The notes under the pieces are model-generated. The model ran no database searches, had not been told where the DNA came from, and saw only the letters and a program-made list of their open reading frames with translations. Of a stretch of 64,000 nucleotides of DNA, positions 7,881 through 16,567 are shown in pieces. The position numbers and the translations under genes were made by a program. Each line of letters begins with the position of its first letter. The stretch's first letter is position 1. Source of the DNA: Anaerolineae bacterium (lineage in GTDB: Bacteria; Chloroflexota; Anaerolineae; Aggregatilineales; Phototrophicaceae); the NCBI GenBank assembly GCA_022824365.1, contig JAJEAA010000020.1, positions 186,001-250,000 on the forward strand. The letters are read 5' to 3'.

Positions 7881-7916
7881 CAGGACAATCGCTTCAAATT
7901 ATTTTCATCGCGAAGA
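7881..7916. repeat. CAATCGCTTCAAATTATTTTC short repeat, copy 1
   Basis: A segment around TCAAATTATTTTCATC recurs with few changes at 36969-37005 and, shorter, at 40687-40712. All three lie between genes. Confidence 0.6.
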
Positions 7917-8045
7917 CAGAAAAGCAGTTCCAAGTTAGTCGTGAAAATCTTAGCCCCTCTAAACTTCCCCCATTGCAATGGGGCAGACTTGTTCGCATCA
8001 AGTTAGGCTCCGCTTGCTCGGTTTTCCCGATTATTAGTCTGGCAG

Positions 8046-8054
8046 TGATATAAT
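8046..8054 (+). promoter_or_regulatory. Extended -10 promoter for Uma2 gene
   Basis: TGA followed by TATAAT (8049-8054) forms an extended -10 element 32 bp before the start codon. No good -35 is visible at the right distance. Confidence 0.5.
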
Positions 8055-8085
8055 CGTTTCAGATTGAGTTGCGTGAGGATGAATC

Positions 8086-8679
8086 ATGGCTGTTGAGCGG
8101 GTTCGCCAGATGAGCGTGGAGGAATACTTCGACTTCGTCGGGCATAGCGAGGAATGGTATGAGTATATTGATGGCGAATTGTGCCCCATGACCACGGCTA
8201 CATTCAGACATAATGTCATCAGCAACAATATCGCGTTTCAGCTTAGGATTCTTCTGGCGGATCAGAATTGTCAGACGCTTGGCATGGGACAGGGCATAGG
8301 AATTGGCGAGACAAGGTTCCTGATACCTGATGTCTGCGTTGTCTGTGGAGATCCACTGCTCGAAATCGACAGCCGAATCTTGCTGAATCCCATTCTGGTT
8401 GTCGAAGTCACTTCGCCGACTTCCATTGATTATGATCGTGGCGCGAAGCTTGAGCACTACTTTGATGTGCCCGCTCTGCAAACTTATCTCATTGTCGATC
8501 AGCACCGAGTGTTGGTCGAGATGTATACGCGCGGCGACGGGGATTGGCAAATGCAGAGCTACAATGATCTCGTCGATGAGATTCCGCTTGACGCGCTGAA
8601 CTGTCAACTGCCGCTGCGGGAGATCTACCGGGGCATCGACTTCAAATCTGAGACGCCAGCCGGGGCGACTGAAGAATAA
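8086..8679 (+). CDS. Uma2-family (DUF820) restriction-endonuclease-fold protein
   Basis: 197 residues, typical length for the family. It opens with MSVEEYF and YEYIDGEL, and the PD-(D/E)xK-like core is seen as LIPDVCVV, then LVVEVTSPT, then YLIVDQHRVLVEMY. GAGGA precedes the ATG. Uma2 proteins are abundant and multicopy in Cyanobacteria and Chloroflexota; their biological role is poorly known and nuclease activity is inferred from the fold. A second copy lies at 13457-14017. Confidence 0.9.
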   Translation: MAVERVRQMSVEEYFDFVGHSEEWYEYIDGELCPMTTATFRHNVISNNIAFQLRILLADQNCQTLGMGQGIGIGETRFLIPDVCVVCGDPLLEIDSRILLNPILVVEVTSPTSIDYDRGAKLEHYFDVPALQTYLIVDQHRVLVEMYTRGDGDWQMQSYNDLVDEIPLDALNCQLPLREIYRGIDFKSETPAGATEE

Positions 8680-8764
8680 GAAAGAGGACGATACCTTAGA
8701 TCGCCCTCCGGTAGACAGGATTTGGCGGGGGACTCAAGGAGTCTGCCGCCGGTTGAATTGCAAG

Positions 8765-11494
8765 CTATTCCGCTTCGAGCAGAGTCACTTCGCCCAAGGT
8801 CTCCAGTTGTTCCTGGATCTCGCTGGCATCGCCGACGACGACGATGGTGAAGTCGTCTGGCTGGATATAGGTGTTGGCGATGTCCAGCACGGCATCAGTG
8901 GTCACATCCTTGATGTAGCCCAGCCACTTGTTGAGACGGTCGAGCTCGACGCCGCGAATCTTGTAGGACGCGACGGCTTCGACGAAGTCCTGGTAGGTCT
9001 CCAAGCCGAAGACCCACTCGCCGACAATGCCATCGCGGGCGTCGTTGATTTCTTCATCGGTCAGGGCTTCGGTTTGGATCCGCTCAATCTCTTTGAAGAC
9101 TTCTTCGAGGGCCGGCGCGATGACATCATTGCGAACATCGGCAGTGACGACAAAATAGCCGGTATCGGCCGGGTAGCTGAAACCGGAGCCGATGCTATAG
9201 GTATAACCTTTTTCCTCGCGGATGTTTTGGACGAGGCGGGAGGAGAAGGTGCCGCCGAGGACGTGGTTCAGTACGCGGGCGGGGAAGTAATCGAGGCTGG
9301 CGCCCTGAATGCCGATATTGCCCAGGCGGAAGTTGGCTTGGGTGCTGCCAGGGCGATCCACCAGCAATATCTGCTGTCCGCTGTTCTCCGGCAACGCAGG
9401 ATAAGTGATGGCCTCGGCGCTGCCTTCCCAATCGGCGAAGTGCTGTTCGGCGTAAGCCAAGCCTTCTTCGGTGGTGATGGCGCCAGCGATGATCAGCAGC
9501 GCGTTATCGGGCTGACGACGGGATTCGTAGAAGGCGACGATGTCAGCGCGGGTGATGGCTTCGAGAGATTCGAAGGTGTAGAGATTGCCGTAGCCATGTT
9601 CGCTGCTGTAGAGCCGATTATCGAAGATGCGGCGAGCGACGAAACTGGGCTGAGCCATACCGGCTTCCAGGCTGCTAATCCACTCGGCCCGCTCGCGTTC
9701 GAATTCGTTCTCGGGGAAGTTGGCGTTGAGGGTCATATCGGCGAGCAGGTCGAAAGCCAGGTCGGCATCTTCAATCAGGGCAAAGACGCCAAGCTGCAGA
9801 CTATCGCTTCCGCCAACACTGTTGACAGCGCCGCCAACTTGCTCAATCGCGCCAGCGATGTCCTGGGCGCTGCGGGTTTCAGTACCGCGGGATATCAAGT
9901 AGCCGGTTATGCCAGCCGTGCCCGGCAAGTCCGTCGGTTGCGCGGTTGAGCCGCCGGCGAGGTAGACATCGAGGGAGATGATGGGCATGTTGGGCTGCTC
10001 GATCACGACAACTTCCAAGCCGTTGTCCATGACGGTTTCGGTGATATTCGGGAAGTTGAATTCGTTGGAATCCAGAGGCGGCGGCGGTTCGCTCTGCTCG
10101 ATGACATAGCGATAATCCGGCTCCGTCTCGACGGCGTCTTCGGCGGCGTAGGGTTCTACTGGCGGCGGCGCATCGGCATCGGTTTCCACGACATTGAAGA
10201 CATGGCGATCGGATTCTTCCAGGTATTCAAGCGCCACCCGCTGGATGTCCTCGCTGGTGACGGCTTGGTAGCGGTCGATGCCGGAGAATACCGCTTGCGG
10301 ATCGCCACTGTAGTAGTTCGCGCTTTGCACGCTTTCCGCCAAGCCCAGCGCTGTTTCCAAACCCAGGATATTGCTGCTCCTTATTCGTGCGATGACTTTG
10401 TCCAGTTCCTCTTGAGGCACACCCTCATCAATAATCCTTTGAAGCTCTTCGTAGGAGGCTTGCTCAAGCTCGGCCAGATCGATGCCCACATTGCCAAGGA
10501 GAATGAAGGAGAATAGACCGGGTCCCTGGTTATCGAATATCCAGGCGTCGGCTTGCAGCGCCTTGCCGGTATCGACCAGTCGTTTGGCCAGGCGGCTGGA
10601 ATCGCCAACGCTAAGGATGCTAGCCAGTACGTTCAGCGCCGGGAAGTCTTCGTGGACGGCAGGCGGGATCTCGTAGGCGACCAAGAGCGCTGGCAGGTTG
10701 ATGAAGGGATCTTCAATGGTGATGTGTTCGGCTTCAGCTTGATCAACCGGCAGAAATTCGGGCAGGGCAGGCGGGTCGTCTCCGCGCGGGATGGGAGCGA
10801 AAAGATCTTCGATCATCGTCTTCGTGACTTCAAAGTCAATGTTGCCGGCGACGACCAGCGTGGCGTTGTTGGGGACGTAGTAGGTGCGGTGAAAGTCGAT
10901 GACATCTTCAATCTGCGCGGCATTGACATCCTCAATGTTGCCGATGGCGGGACGTTTGTAGGGTTCGTAGGAATAGGGCAGGGTGGTAAGCGCTTTCACC
11001 GCTGTGCCATAGGGACGGTTATCGTAACTCCTTTGCAGTTCTTCAATGACGATGGCGCGCTGATTATCGAGGTTTTCCTGCGTCACGTCCAAGCCGCCCA
11101 TACGATCCGCCTCGATCCAAAGCGCCAAGGGCAACTGATGGGAAGGCACGGTATCGTAGTAGGCGGTGTAGTCCTTGCCGACATAAGCATTGGAAGAGCC
11201 GCCGACTGGCTCCAGCAATTGATCCATGGTGTTATTTGGAATGTGTGGCGAGCCCTCGAACATCATGTGTTCAAAGAGATGGGCGAAGCCGCTTTTGTCT
11301 TCGGGATCATTGGCGCTGCCGACCCGATACCAGATATCCACGGCGACGGTCGGGGCAGTGGCATCGCGGACAAGGATGACTTCCAAGCCGTTGTCCAGCC
11401 AATAATGCTCGAGGTCGAGCGTCTGTTCGCTCGCGGCAACGCTGAAACCGCTGAGCAGCAGCAGGACCAAGATGAACAGCATAGGACGCTTCAT
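8765..11494 (-). CDS. Secreted M16 (insulinase-type) zinc peptidase, two-lobed
   Basis: 909 residues with a cleavable signal peptide (about 1-21). The N-terminal half holds the inverted zinc motif HLFEH (72-76) and a downstream VIEELQ glutamate, so it is the catalytic lobe. The C-terminal half (from about 470) has the same fold without HxxEH but keeps the NIREEKGYTYS arginine/tyrosine motif used for substrate binding. This active-plus-inactive single-chain layout matches bacterial pitrilysin-type M16 peptidases. AGGAG lies 12 bases before the ATG. It is probably exported and degrades peptides at the cell surface. It stands alone between a degenerate M24 remnant and Uma2. Confidence 0.92.
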   Translation of the reverse strand: MKRPMLFILVLLLLSGFSVAASEQTLDLEHYWLDNGLEVILVRDATAPTVAVDIWYRVGSANDPEDKSGFAHLFEHMMFEGSPHIPNNTMDQLLEPVGGSSNAYVGKDYTAYYDTVPSHQLPLALWIEADRMGGLDVTQENLDNQRAIVIEELQRSYDNRPYGTAVKALTTLPYSYEPYKRPAIGNIEDVNAAQIEDVIDFHRTYYVPNNATLVVAGNIDFEVTKTMIEDLFAPIPRGDDPPALPEFLPVDQAEAEHITIEDPFINLPALLVAYEIPPAVHEDFPALNVLASILSVGDSSRLAKRLVDTGKALQADAWIFDNQGPGLFSFILLGNVGIDLAELEQASYEELQRIIDEGVPQEELDKVIARIRSSNILGLETALGLAESVQSANYYSGDPQAVFSGIDRYQAVTSEDIQRVALEYLEESDRHVFNVVETDADAPPPVEPYAAEDAVETEPDYRYVIEQSEPPPPLDSNEFNFPNITETVMDNGLEVVVIEQPNMPIISLDVYLAGGSTAQPTDLPGTAGITGYLISRGTETRSAQDIAGAIEQVGGAVNSVGGSDSLQLGVFALIEDADLAFDLLADMTLNANFPENEFERERAEWISSLEAGMAQPSFVARRIFDNRLYSSEHGYGNLYTFESLEAITRADIVAFYESRRQPDNALLIIAGAITTEEGLAYAEQHFADWEGSAEAITYPALPENSGQQILLVDRPGSTQANFRLGNIGIQGASLDYFPARVLNHVLGGTFSSRLVQNIREEKGYTYSIGSGFSYPADTGYFVVTADVRNDVIAPALEEVFKEIERIQTEALTDEEINDARDGIVGEWVFGLETYQDFVEAVASYKIRGVELDRLNKWLGYIKDVTTDAVLDIANTYIQPDDFTIVVVGDASEIQEQLETLGEVTLLEAE

Positions 11495-11589
11495 TTGACA
11501 TTGTCTCCTTTCGATGCAAAGTTAGTTTCACTGTATCATAAAAGGCGGTCGTTACAAAGTCGTTGGGCGGCTGTAAATCGTTTGTAAAC

Positions 11590-11691
11590 TTAGCCGGGAA
11601 TTATGAGTGATTCGAGATCGCGCGGGTAATATGTCAGCATCTTGGCGCTGTCATCCGTGATCAGCACGGTATCCGAATGGCACGCTCTACG
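11590..11691 (-). pseudogene. C-terminal remnant of an M24 (Xaa-Pro-type) peptidase
   Basis: Reading leftwards from about 11691, the frame gives CHSDTVLITDDSAKM and then LTYYPRDLESLIIPG before TAA at 11590-11592. This is the characteristic end of M24/creatinase-type peptidases (a DTV-V-T-D strand, then a YPRDL tail). Only about 34 codons remain, with no start, metal ligands or upstream domain. It lies in the 336-bp gap between the M16 and dihydropyrimidinase genes; the rest of that gap holds only an ACACAAAGACACAAAG-type stretch and one dispersed palindrome. Confidence 0.6.
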
Positions 11692-11790
11692 GCGTAATTC
11701 AACACAAAGACACAAAGTCATGTTTCGTAAATTCTCGGTAAATCCAAGTATGTAGCGAGGGTATTGGAGAACGTCCAGAGAGCAGGTTTC

Positions 11791-11815
11791 GGGCGACCTA
11801 ATAGGCCGCCCCTAG
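11791..11815. repeat. Dispersed palindrome unit
   Basis: GGGCGACCTAATAGGCCGCC followed by CCTAG, just downstream of the dihydropyrimidinase stop codon. Confidence 0.8.
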
Positions 11816-11830
11816 GAGTGAAACATCTGC

Positions 11831-13309
11831 CTACAGCACTGGCGCGCCGGCTTCCCGCGGGATGAACTGACCCGAGCCGTTGCTGCCCAGCCACTGGTCG
11901 CCATCGACGAGCTTGCGGCCGCGCTGATAGACTTGTACTGGTAAGCCCTTGACAGTCATGCCTTCGTAGCAGTTGTAATCGACGCGCATATGATGGGTCG
12001 CCGCGCTGATGGTATGTTCTTTCTGCGGGTCCCAGACCAGGATGTCCGCATCCGAGCCGACGGCGATGGTGCCTTTGCGCGGGTACATGCCGAAGATCTT
12101 GGCCGGATTCGTGCAGCAGAGTTCGACGAAGCGGGTCGGCAATAGCTTTCCGCTGTTCACGCCGGCATCCCACATGATCATCATGCGATCTTCCAAGCCG
12201 GGCATGCCGTTGGGGATCTTGGCGAAGTTGCCCTTGCCCAGTTCCTTGCCGGGCCGACGATAAGAGGGGTCTTGTTTCTCGTAGCCAACCCAGTCGGTCC
12301 CGCCGGTGCGCTCGTTCCATTCCTGCCAGGGACCATGACCGCCATCGTACCAGAAGTCGCAGTGGTCGGTGCTGACGATTTGCAGCGTGCCATCGCGCAC
12401 CGCCCGCCAGAGAATGCCGTGATCATGTGTGCTGCGGATGGGTGGCGAGCAGACGTATTTGGCGCCTTCAAAGCCCGGCAGCGCCATGTGATCGTCGACG
12501 GTCAGGAAGAAGTATTGCACGCAGGTCTCGCCCATGACCGGGTAGCCGAGGGCGCGTCCCCGCCGCAGCGCGTCAATGGCGCTCTCGCAGGTCATGTGCA
12601 CGACGTACAAAGGGCAGCCGGTCAAACCGGACATGACGACGGCGCGGTTGGTCGCCTCGCCTTCGATCTCCGGCGGGCGCGAGGAGGCGTGATAGACCGG
12701 GTCGGTTTTGCCAGCGGCGAGCAGGGCGGGGGTCAGAGCCGCTTCGACATCGCCGTTTTCGGCATGGACCATGACGATCATGCCGTTGTCGGCAGCGACG
12801 CGCATGGTGTTGAAGAGGGTGGCGTCATCGATCATGAAGACATTTTTGTAAGCCATGAAGAGCTTGAGGCTGGTGATGCCTTCGTCGAGCATGGTCGGGA
12901 TTTCTTTCATGACGGCGTCGTTGAGGTCGGTGACAGCCATGTGAAAGGCGTAGTCGATCTGGGCGATATCGCGTGATTTCGCCCACCAGGTCTCGAGCCC
13001 GTCGTGCAAGCTGCCGCCGATGGGCTGGACGACGAAGTCGATATGTGTGGTGGTGCCGCCGAAAGCGGCCGCCATGTGGCCCACATCGAAGTCATCGTTG
13101 CTTATGGTGCCGCCGAAGGGCAGGTCGAGGTGGGTGTGTACGTCGATGCCGCCGGGCAGCAGGTATTTGCCGGCGCAGTCGACGACATCGTGGTTATCGC
13201 CGTTGAGGTTCTGGCCGATCAGGGTGACGACTTCGCCTTCGACCAGGACATCGGCTTGCACCATGTCGCTGGCGGTGATGATAGTTCCATTTACAAATAG
13301 TGTGCCCAT
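11831..13309 (-). CDS. Dihydropyrimidinase (D-hydantoinase)
   Basis: 492 residues. The amidohydrolase metal set is complete: H58 and H60 (DVHTH), K149 (SLKLFMAYK), H182 (VHAENG), H238 (VVHMTC) and D315 (STDHCDF). LKLFMAYKN and STDHCDF are hallmarks of dihydropyrimidinases, which open dihydrouracil or dihydrothymine to the N-carbamoyl beta-amino acid. AGGAG precedes the ATG. It is followed on the same strand by genes for an LLM oxidoreductase and a beta-ureidopropionase-type amidase further upstream, consistent with reductive pyrimidine breakdown, although hydantoin use cannot be excluded. Confidence 0.93.
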   Translation of the reverse strand: MGTLFVNGTIITASDMVQADVLVEGEVVTLIGQNLNGDNHDVVDCAGKYLLPGGIDVHTHLDLPFGGTISNDDFDVGHMAAAFGGTTTHIDFVVQPIGGSLHDGLETWWAKSRDIAQIDYAFHMAVTDLNDAVMKEIPTMLDEGITSLKLFMAYKNVFMIDDATLFNTMRVAADNGMIVMVHAENGDVEAALTPALLAAGKTDPVYHASSRPPEIEGEATNRAVVMSGLTGCPLYVVHMTCESAIDALRRGRALGYPVMGETCVQYFFLTVDDHMALPGFEGAKYVCSPPIRSTHDHGILWRAVRDGTLQIVSTDHCDFWYDGGHGPWQEWNERTGGTDWVGYEKQDPSYRRPGKELGKGNFAKIPNGMPGLEDRMMIMWDAGVNSGKLLPTRFVELCCTNPAKIFGMYPRKGTIAVGSDADILVWDPQKEHTISAATHHMRVDYNCYEGMTVKGLPVQVYQRGRKLVDGDQWLGSNGSGQFIPREAGAPVL

Positions 13310-13355
13310 TTTGTTCTCCTATCGAAAGGAAGACTCGGTTAGTTGTTTTGTTGTC

Positions 13356-13381
13356 GGGCGACTCACAGGGTCGCCTCTACA
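13356..13381. repeat. Dispersed palindrome unit
   Basis: GGGCGACTCACAGGGTCGCC followed by TCTACA, upstream of dihydropyrimidinase. The remaining sequence to 13456 shows nothing recognisable. Confidence 0.75.
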
Positions 13382-13456
13382 ATTATCTACTGGAATTATT
13401 GATAGATTGCCGGGACTGTCTCCTCGCGGTATTCCGCTGCGCTTCGCCTCACCGCG

Positions 13457-14017
13457 TTAAAGCTCGATGCCGGCGTAGATTTCCGCCAGCGGCAAATTGC
13501 AGCCCAATGCTTCCAGCGGCACAACCGCCTCCAAACCGGCGTATTCTTCCGTCTGCCAGCCGCCCTCTTGACGCGTGTCGACTTCGACTTGCGCTTTGAA
13601 TTGGTCGATGACGAGGTAGACCTGAAGCGAGGGGATGCTCTGGTACAAGTCGCGCTTGAAGCCGCGGTCTCTAACGGCTGTTGCGGGCGAGATCACTTCC
13701 GCGACCAGCGTGGGATTGAAGAGGTTGATGGCGCCCTCGTCAAGCTCTGGTTCGCCTGAGACGACGCTTAAGTCTGGATAGAGATAGCGCGCGGGGCTGA
13801 CGCGGATGCGCATGGCGCTGCTGTAAAAGTGAAAGTCGCCGCCTCTTAGTCGCAATCCAAGCGCGAAACCAACATTATACATTATTTCTGCATGATGTGC
13901 TGTCCCACCTGTCATCGGATAGACCTCGCCGTCGATGTATTCATTCTTGTAGTCGCTGGCTTCATCGAAAGCGAAGTATTCCTCGACTGTCATTTGGCGG
14001 ATGCTGTCGATTGCCAT
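13457..14017 (-). CDS. Uma2-family (DUF820) protein
   Basis: 186 residues, clearly homologous to the Uma2 gene at 8086: MTVEEYFAF, YKNEYIDGEVYPM, YLYPDLSVVSGEP, LVAEVISPAT and VYLVIDQFKAQVEV correspond segment by segment. The acidic residues expected of a PD-(D/E)xK core are present. It interrupts the run of pyrimidine-type genes and probably has nothing to do with them; such genes are scattered through Chloroflexota genomes as independent units. Confidence 0.9.
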   Translation of the reverse strand: MAIDSIRQMTVEEYFAFDEASDYKNEYIDGEVYPMTGGTAHHAEIMYNVGFALGLRLRGGDFHFYSSAMRIRVSPARYLYPDLSVVSGEPELDEGAINLFNPTLVAEVISPATAVRDRGFKRDLYQSIPSLQVYLVIDQFKAQVEVDTRQEGGWQTEEYAGLEAVVPLEALGCNLPLAEIYAGIEL

Positions 14018-14109
14018 TGTCTGTTCCCTGAGTCAGATGAGGCTGAGTGACGCTTGCAGTTTCAGTATAACCAATAATCTGACGAATAGTTGGAAGGTCT
14101 GCGAATGAC

Positions 14110-14136
14110 GGGCGACCTGATAGGCCGCCCCCCACA
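14110..14136. repeat. Dispersed palindrome unit
   Basis: GGGCGACCTGATAGGCCGCC followed by CCCCACA, between the Uma2 gene and the end of the LLM oxidoreductase gene. Confidence 0.8.
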
Positions 14137-14153
14137 ATTTTCCCTTGAGTGTG

Positions 14154-15149
14154 TCAGGTGAAAGCTGGGATGATCTTCTCGCCATATTCGGCGACGATGC
14201 GCTCTTCCTCGCCGCACATGAGATAGATGTTGAATTGGGTGACGCCGGCCGCTTCCAGCGCCTTGAGCTTGGCGATATGGTCATCGACGCCGCCGAGGAT
14301 GCCAAAGGCGTCGATGATGTCCTCGGTGATGAAATCGAGGTGGTCGGCGTCTTTGTCGGCGTGTTCTTTATAATCGTAGCCCTTGCGCCCTTCGATGTAG
14401 GCGGTCAGGCTGGCGGGGATATCGGTGCTGTCCATGCCGTAGCGCTCGACGATATCGGCGACGTGGTTGCCGACCATGGCCGGGAACCAGCGGGTTTGCT
14501 CGCGCGCCACCTCCATATCGCCGACCCAGACCGGCGCCGCCGACATGATTTGGTAGTTGGACATGTCTAGCCCAGCCGCTTCGCCGCCAGCGATGGCCTG
14601 CTCGGAGAACCACTTGACCAAGCCTGGGTCAGCCAATTGGATGACCAGTCCGTCGCCGCTGCGCCCGGCGCCGGCCAGCGCCTTGGGTCCGTAAGCGGCG
14701 ATCCAGATCGGCAGCTCGTAGCCGTTCGCCCAGGGGAATTGGGCTGATGCGTCGTCGTAGGCGACTTCATCGCCGCGCACGAGCCCGCGCAGGACATCGG
14801 CGAAGCGCTCCATATTAGCGACGGTCATCGGCTTTTTGCCCAACATGCGCCTTGAGCTGTCGCCGCGGCCGATGCCGATTTCGATGCGGTTGCCGCTCTG
14901 GACGGCCAGCGTGGCATACATGCTGCCGGCGACCGACCACTCGCGCACGCCCGGATTGGTCACCAGGGGACCGAAGATCATGTCCTCGGTATGCGCCATG
15001 CAGAGAGCCATCGTCAGGTAGCATTCGCGCCAGAGCACATGGGAATCGAAGAACCAGCCGTATTTGAAGCCGGCGACTTCCGCTTGCTGGCAGAGGGCTA
15101 CGGTTCGCTTTGGTGAAATATCGCCTTTGAATGTGATGCCGAAATCCAT
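14154..15149 (-). CDS. LLM-class flavin/F420-dependent oxidoreductase
   Basis: 331 residues, luciferase-like TIM barrel. Visible features are the N-terminal GWFFDSH strand, the EIGIGRGDSSRRMLG glycine-rich segment that contacts the cofactor phosphate, and PIWIAAYGPKALAGAG. The sequence resembles the TIGR03842-type LLM subgroup, often annotated as F420-dependent. It sits between dihydropyrimidinase and a beta-ureidopropionase-type gene, and no PreT/PreA dihydropyrimidine dehydrogenase is in the window, so it may perform the ring-reduction or another redox step of that pathway (inference). AGGAG precedes the ATG. Confidence 0.88.
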   Translation of the reverse strand: MDFGITFKGDISPKRTVALCQQAEVAGFKYGWFFDSHVLWRECYLTMALCMAHTEDMIFGPLVTNPGVREWSVAGSMYATLAVQSGNRIEIGIGRGDSSRRMLGKKPMTVANMERFADVLRGLVRGDEVAYDDASAQFPWANGYELPIWIAAYGPKALAGAGRSGDGLVIQLADPGLVKWFSEQAIAGGEAAGLDMSNYQIMSAAPVWVGDMEVAREQTRWFPAMVGNHVADIVERYGMDSTDIPASLTAYIEGRKGYDYKEHADKDADHLDFITEDIIDAFGILGGVDDHIAKLKALEAAGVTQFNIYLMCGEEERIVAEYGEKIIPAFT

Positions 15150-15183
15150 ATTTTCACTCCTGGGGCACTCATTGTTCTATTCG

Positions 15184-15212
15184 GCGCGCGGCCCACTGGC
15201 TCGCCCCCTACA
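15184..15212. repeat. Dispersed palindrome unit, diverged
   Basis: GCGCGCGGCCCACTGGCTCG followed by CCCCCTACA. Only the right half matches the family well. Confidence 0.6.
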
Positions 15213-15246
15213 ACGTTCTTATAACGATGGCGCCGGTTTTCTACTC

Positions 15247-16110
15247 CTAACTTGCCGATACAGTGTCCTGAACTAACTCGCCGTATTGATCGGGACGGCG
15301 GTTGAAATAGAATTGCCAGGTATCGCGCACGTCTTGAATCACGCTGAGGTCGAGGTCGCGCACGATTAACTCCTCGTCATAGGCGCTGCCAAGGTCGCCG
15401 ATGAATTGCCCCTTTGGATCGCAGAAATAGCTCTCGCCGTAGAAATCGTCATCGCCGTGTTCTTCGATGCCGACGCGATTGATGGTGCCGACGAAGTAGG
15501 TGTTGAAGATGGCGTGCGATGTCTGCTCGATGCGCCAAAGATGCTGGCTCAAGCCGCGAGAGGTGGCGGAGGGGATGAAGACCATTTCGGCGCCGTTCAA
15601 GCCGAGGGCGCGGGCGCCTTCCGGGAAGTGGCGGTCGTGGCAGATATAGACGCCGACTTTGCCCACGGCGGTATCGAAGACGGGATAACCGAGGTTGCCT
15701 GGGCGGAAATAAAATTTCTCCCAGAAGCCGGGTATGTGCGGGATATGCGTCTTGCGGTATTTGCCCAGGTAGCTGCCATCGGCGTCAATCACTGCGGCGG
15801 TGTTGTAATAGACGCCGACGCCATCGCGTTCGTAGACCGGCACGATCAGGACCATCTTCAGTTCCGCCGCCAATTGGCAGAAGCGCTGCGTCGTGGGGCC
15901 ATCCGGCACTTCTTCGGTGAAGGCGAAAAATTGCGGGTCTTGTACCTGGCAGAAGTAGGGTCCGTAAAACAGTTCTTGATAGCACATGATTTGCGCGCCT
16001 TGCTCGGCGGCTTTGTGGGTATAGTCGATGTGCTTTTGGATCATGGATTCCTTGTCGCCGGTCCAGGTTGCTTGGAGGAGGGCGGCGCGCACGATTCGAT
16101 TGTTGGTCAT
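15247..16110 (-). CDS. Carbon-nitrogen hydrolase, beta-ureidopropionase-like
   Basis: 287 residues from the ATG at 16110, chosen because AAAGGAC lies six bases upstream (longer in-frame starts at 16131 and 16152 lack a site). The nitrilase-superfamily triad is E46 (YQELFYG), K120 (KYRKTHIP) and C157 (YICHDRHFPE). The EGARALGLNGAE segment and KTHIPHIPGFWEKFYF resemble N-carbamoylputrescine amidases and beta-ureidopropionases. In this cluster hydrolysis of N-carbamoyl-beta-alanine or N-carbamoyl-beta-aminoisobutyrate is the likelier role. It is probably co-transcribed with the ALDH and small genes upstream. Confidence 0.9.
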   Translation of the reverse strand: MTNNRIVRAALLQATWTGDKESMIQKHIDYTHKAAEQGAQIMCYQELFYGPYFCQVQDPQFFAFTEEVPDGPTTQRFCQLAAELKMVLIVPVYERDGVGVYYNTAAVIDADGSYLGKYRKTHIPHIPGFWEKFYFRPGNLGYPVFDTAVGKVGVYICHDRHFPEGARALGLNGAEMVFIPSATSRGLSQHLWRIEQTSHAIFNTYFVGTINRVGIEEHGDDDFYGESYFCDPKGQFIGDLGSAYDEELIVRDLDLSVIQDVRDTWQFYFNRRPDQYGELVQDTVSAS

Positions 16111-16180
16111 GGGGATGTCCTTTCTCGCCATATGATTTTGCAACTGGTTCACAGGTATCGCAGGATGCCTCGCTTTTCTA

Positions 16181-16196
16181 GCTAGGTCGCCCCTAC
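16181..16196. repeat. Half unit of the dispersed palindrome
   Basis: Only the right arm, GGTCGCCCCTACATC, remains between the amidase and the small helical gene. Confidence 0.55.
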
Positions 16197-16212
16197 ATCA
16201 TGCCCCGCATGA

Positions 16213-16563
16213 CTATGCGGAATGCTCGCGTCCGCAGCGCTCCAGCGCGCGTTGAGCCGCCCGCACGTTGATCTTGGGCGCCACATCAGCATAGAAGCGC
16301 GCCGCCAACTGAGCCACCGCCGCTTGACCGGCTGCCGATTCATCGTTCAGGTCCAGCGCGTAATGGCCTGCGTTTAAGCCTTCAATCGGCTCCAGGGTGA
16401 TCTCCACCACATTTTCCCGCCGGACGCGCTCCAGCTTTTTCCGTCGTTTGTCGGCCGCTCTAGCTTTCGCCGCCTCGCCTAGACGGGTGTACCAATCGCT
16501 GAGCTGCGCTTCCAGCTCAATCGCGTGGCTGAGAATGGCGCCAAAGGTATTCAAGGAAGCCAT
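16213..16563 (-). CDS. Small helical protein of unknown function
   Basis: 116 residues from the ATG at 16563, four bases after the ALDH stop codon. A longer frame continues upstream but only overlaps ALDH. The first helix (FGAILSHAIELEAQLSDWY) looks like the opening helix of ferritin-like/rubrerythrin-type small proteins, but the metal-binding ExxH pairs are not seen. A basic stretch (KRRKKLERVRRE) and an acidic second half follow. It is almost certainly co-transcribed with ALDH; its role is unknown. Confidence 0.65.
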   Translation of the reverse strand: MASLNTFGAILSHAIELEAQLSDWYTRLGEAAKARAADKRRKKLERVRRENVVEITLEPIEGLNAGHYALDLNDESAAGQAAVAQLAARFYADVAPKINVRAAQRALERCGREHSA

Positions 16564-16567
16564 GGCG

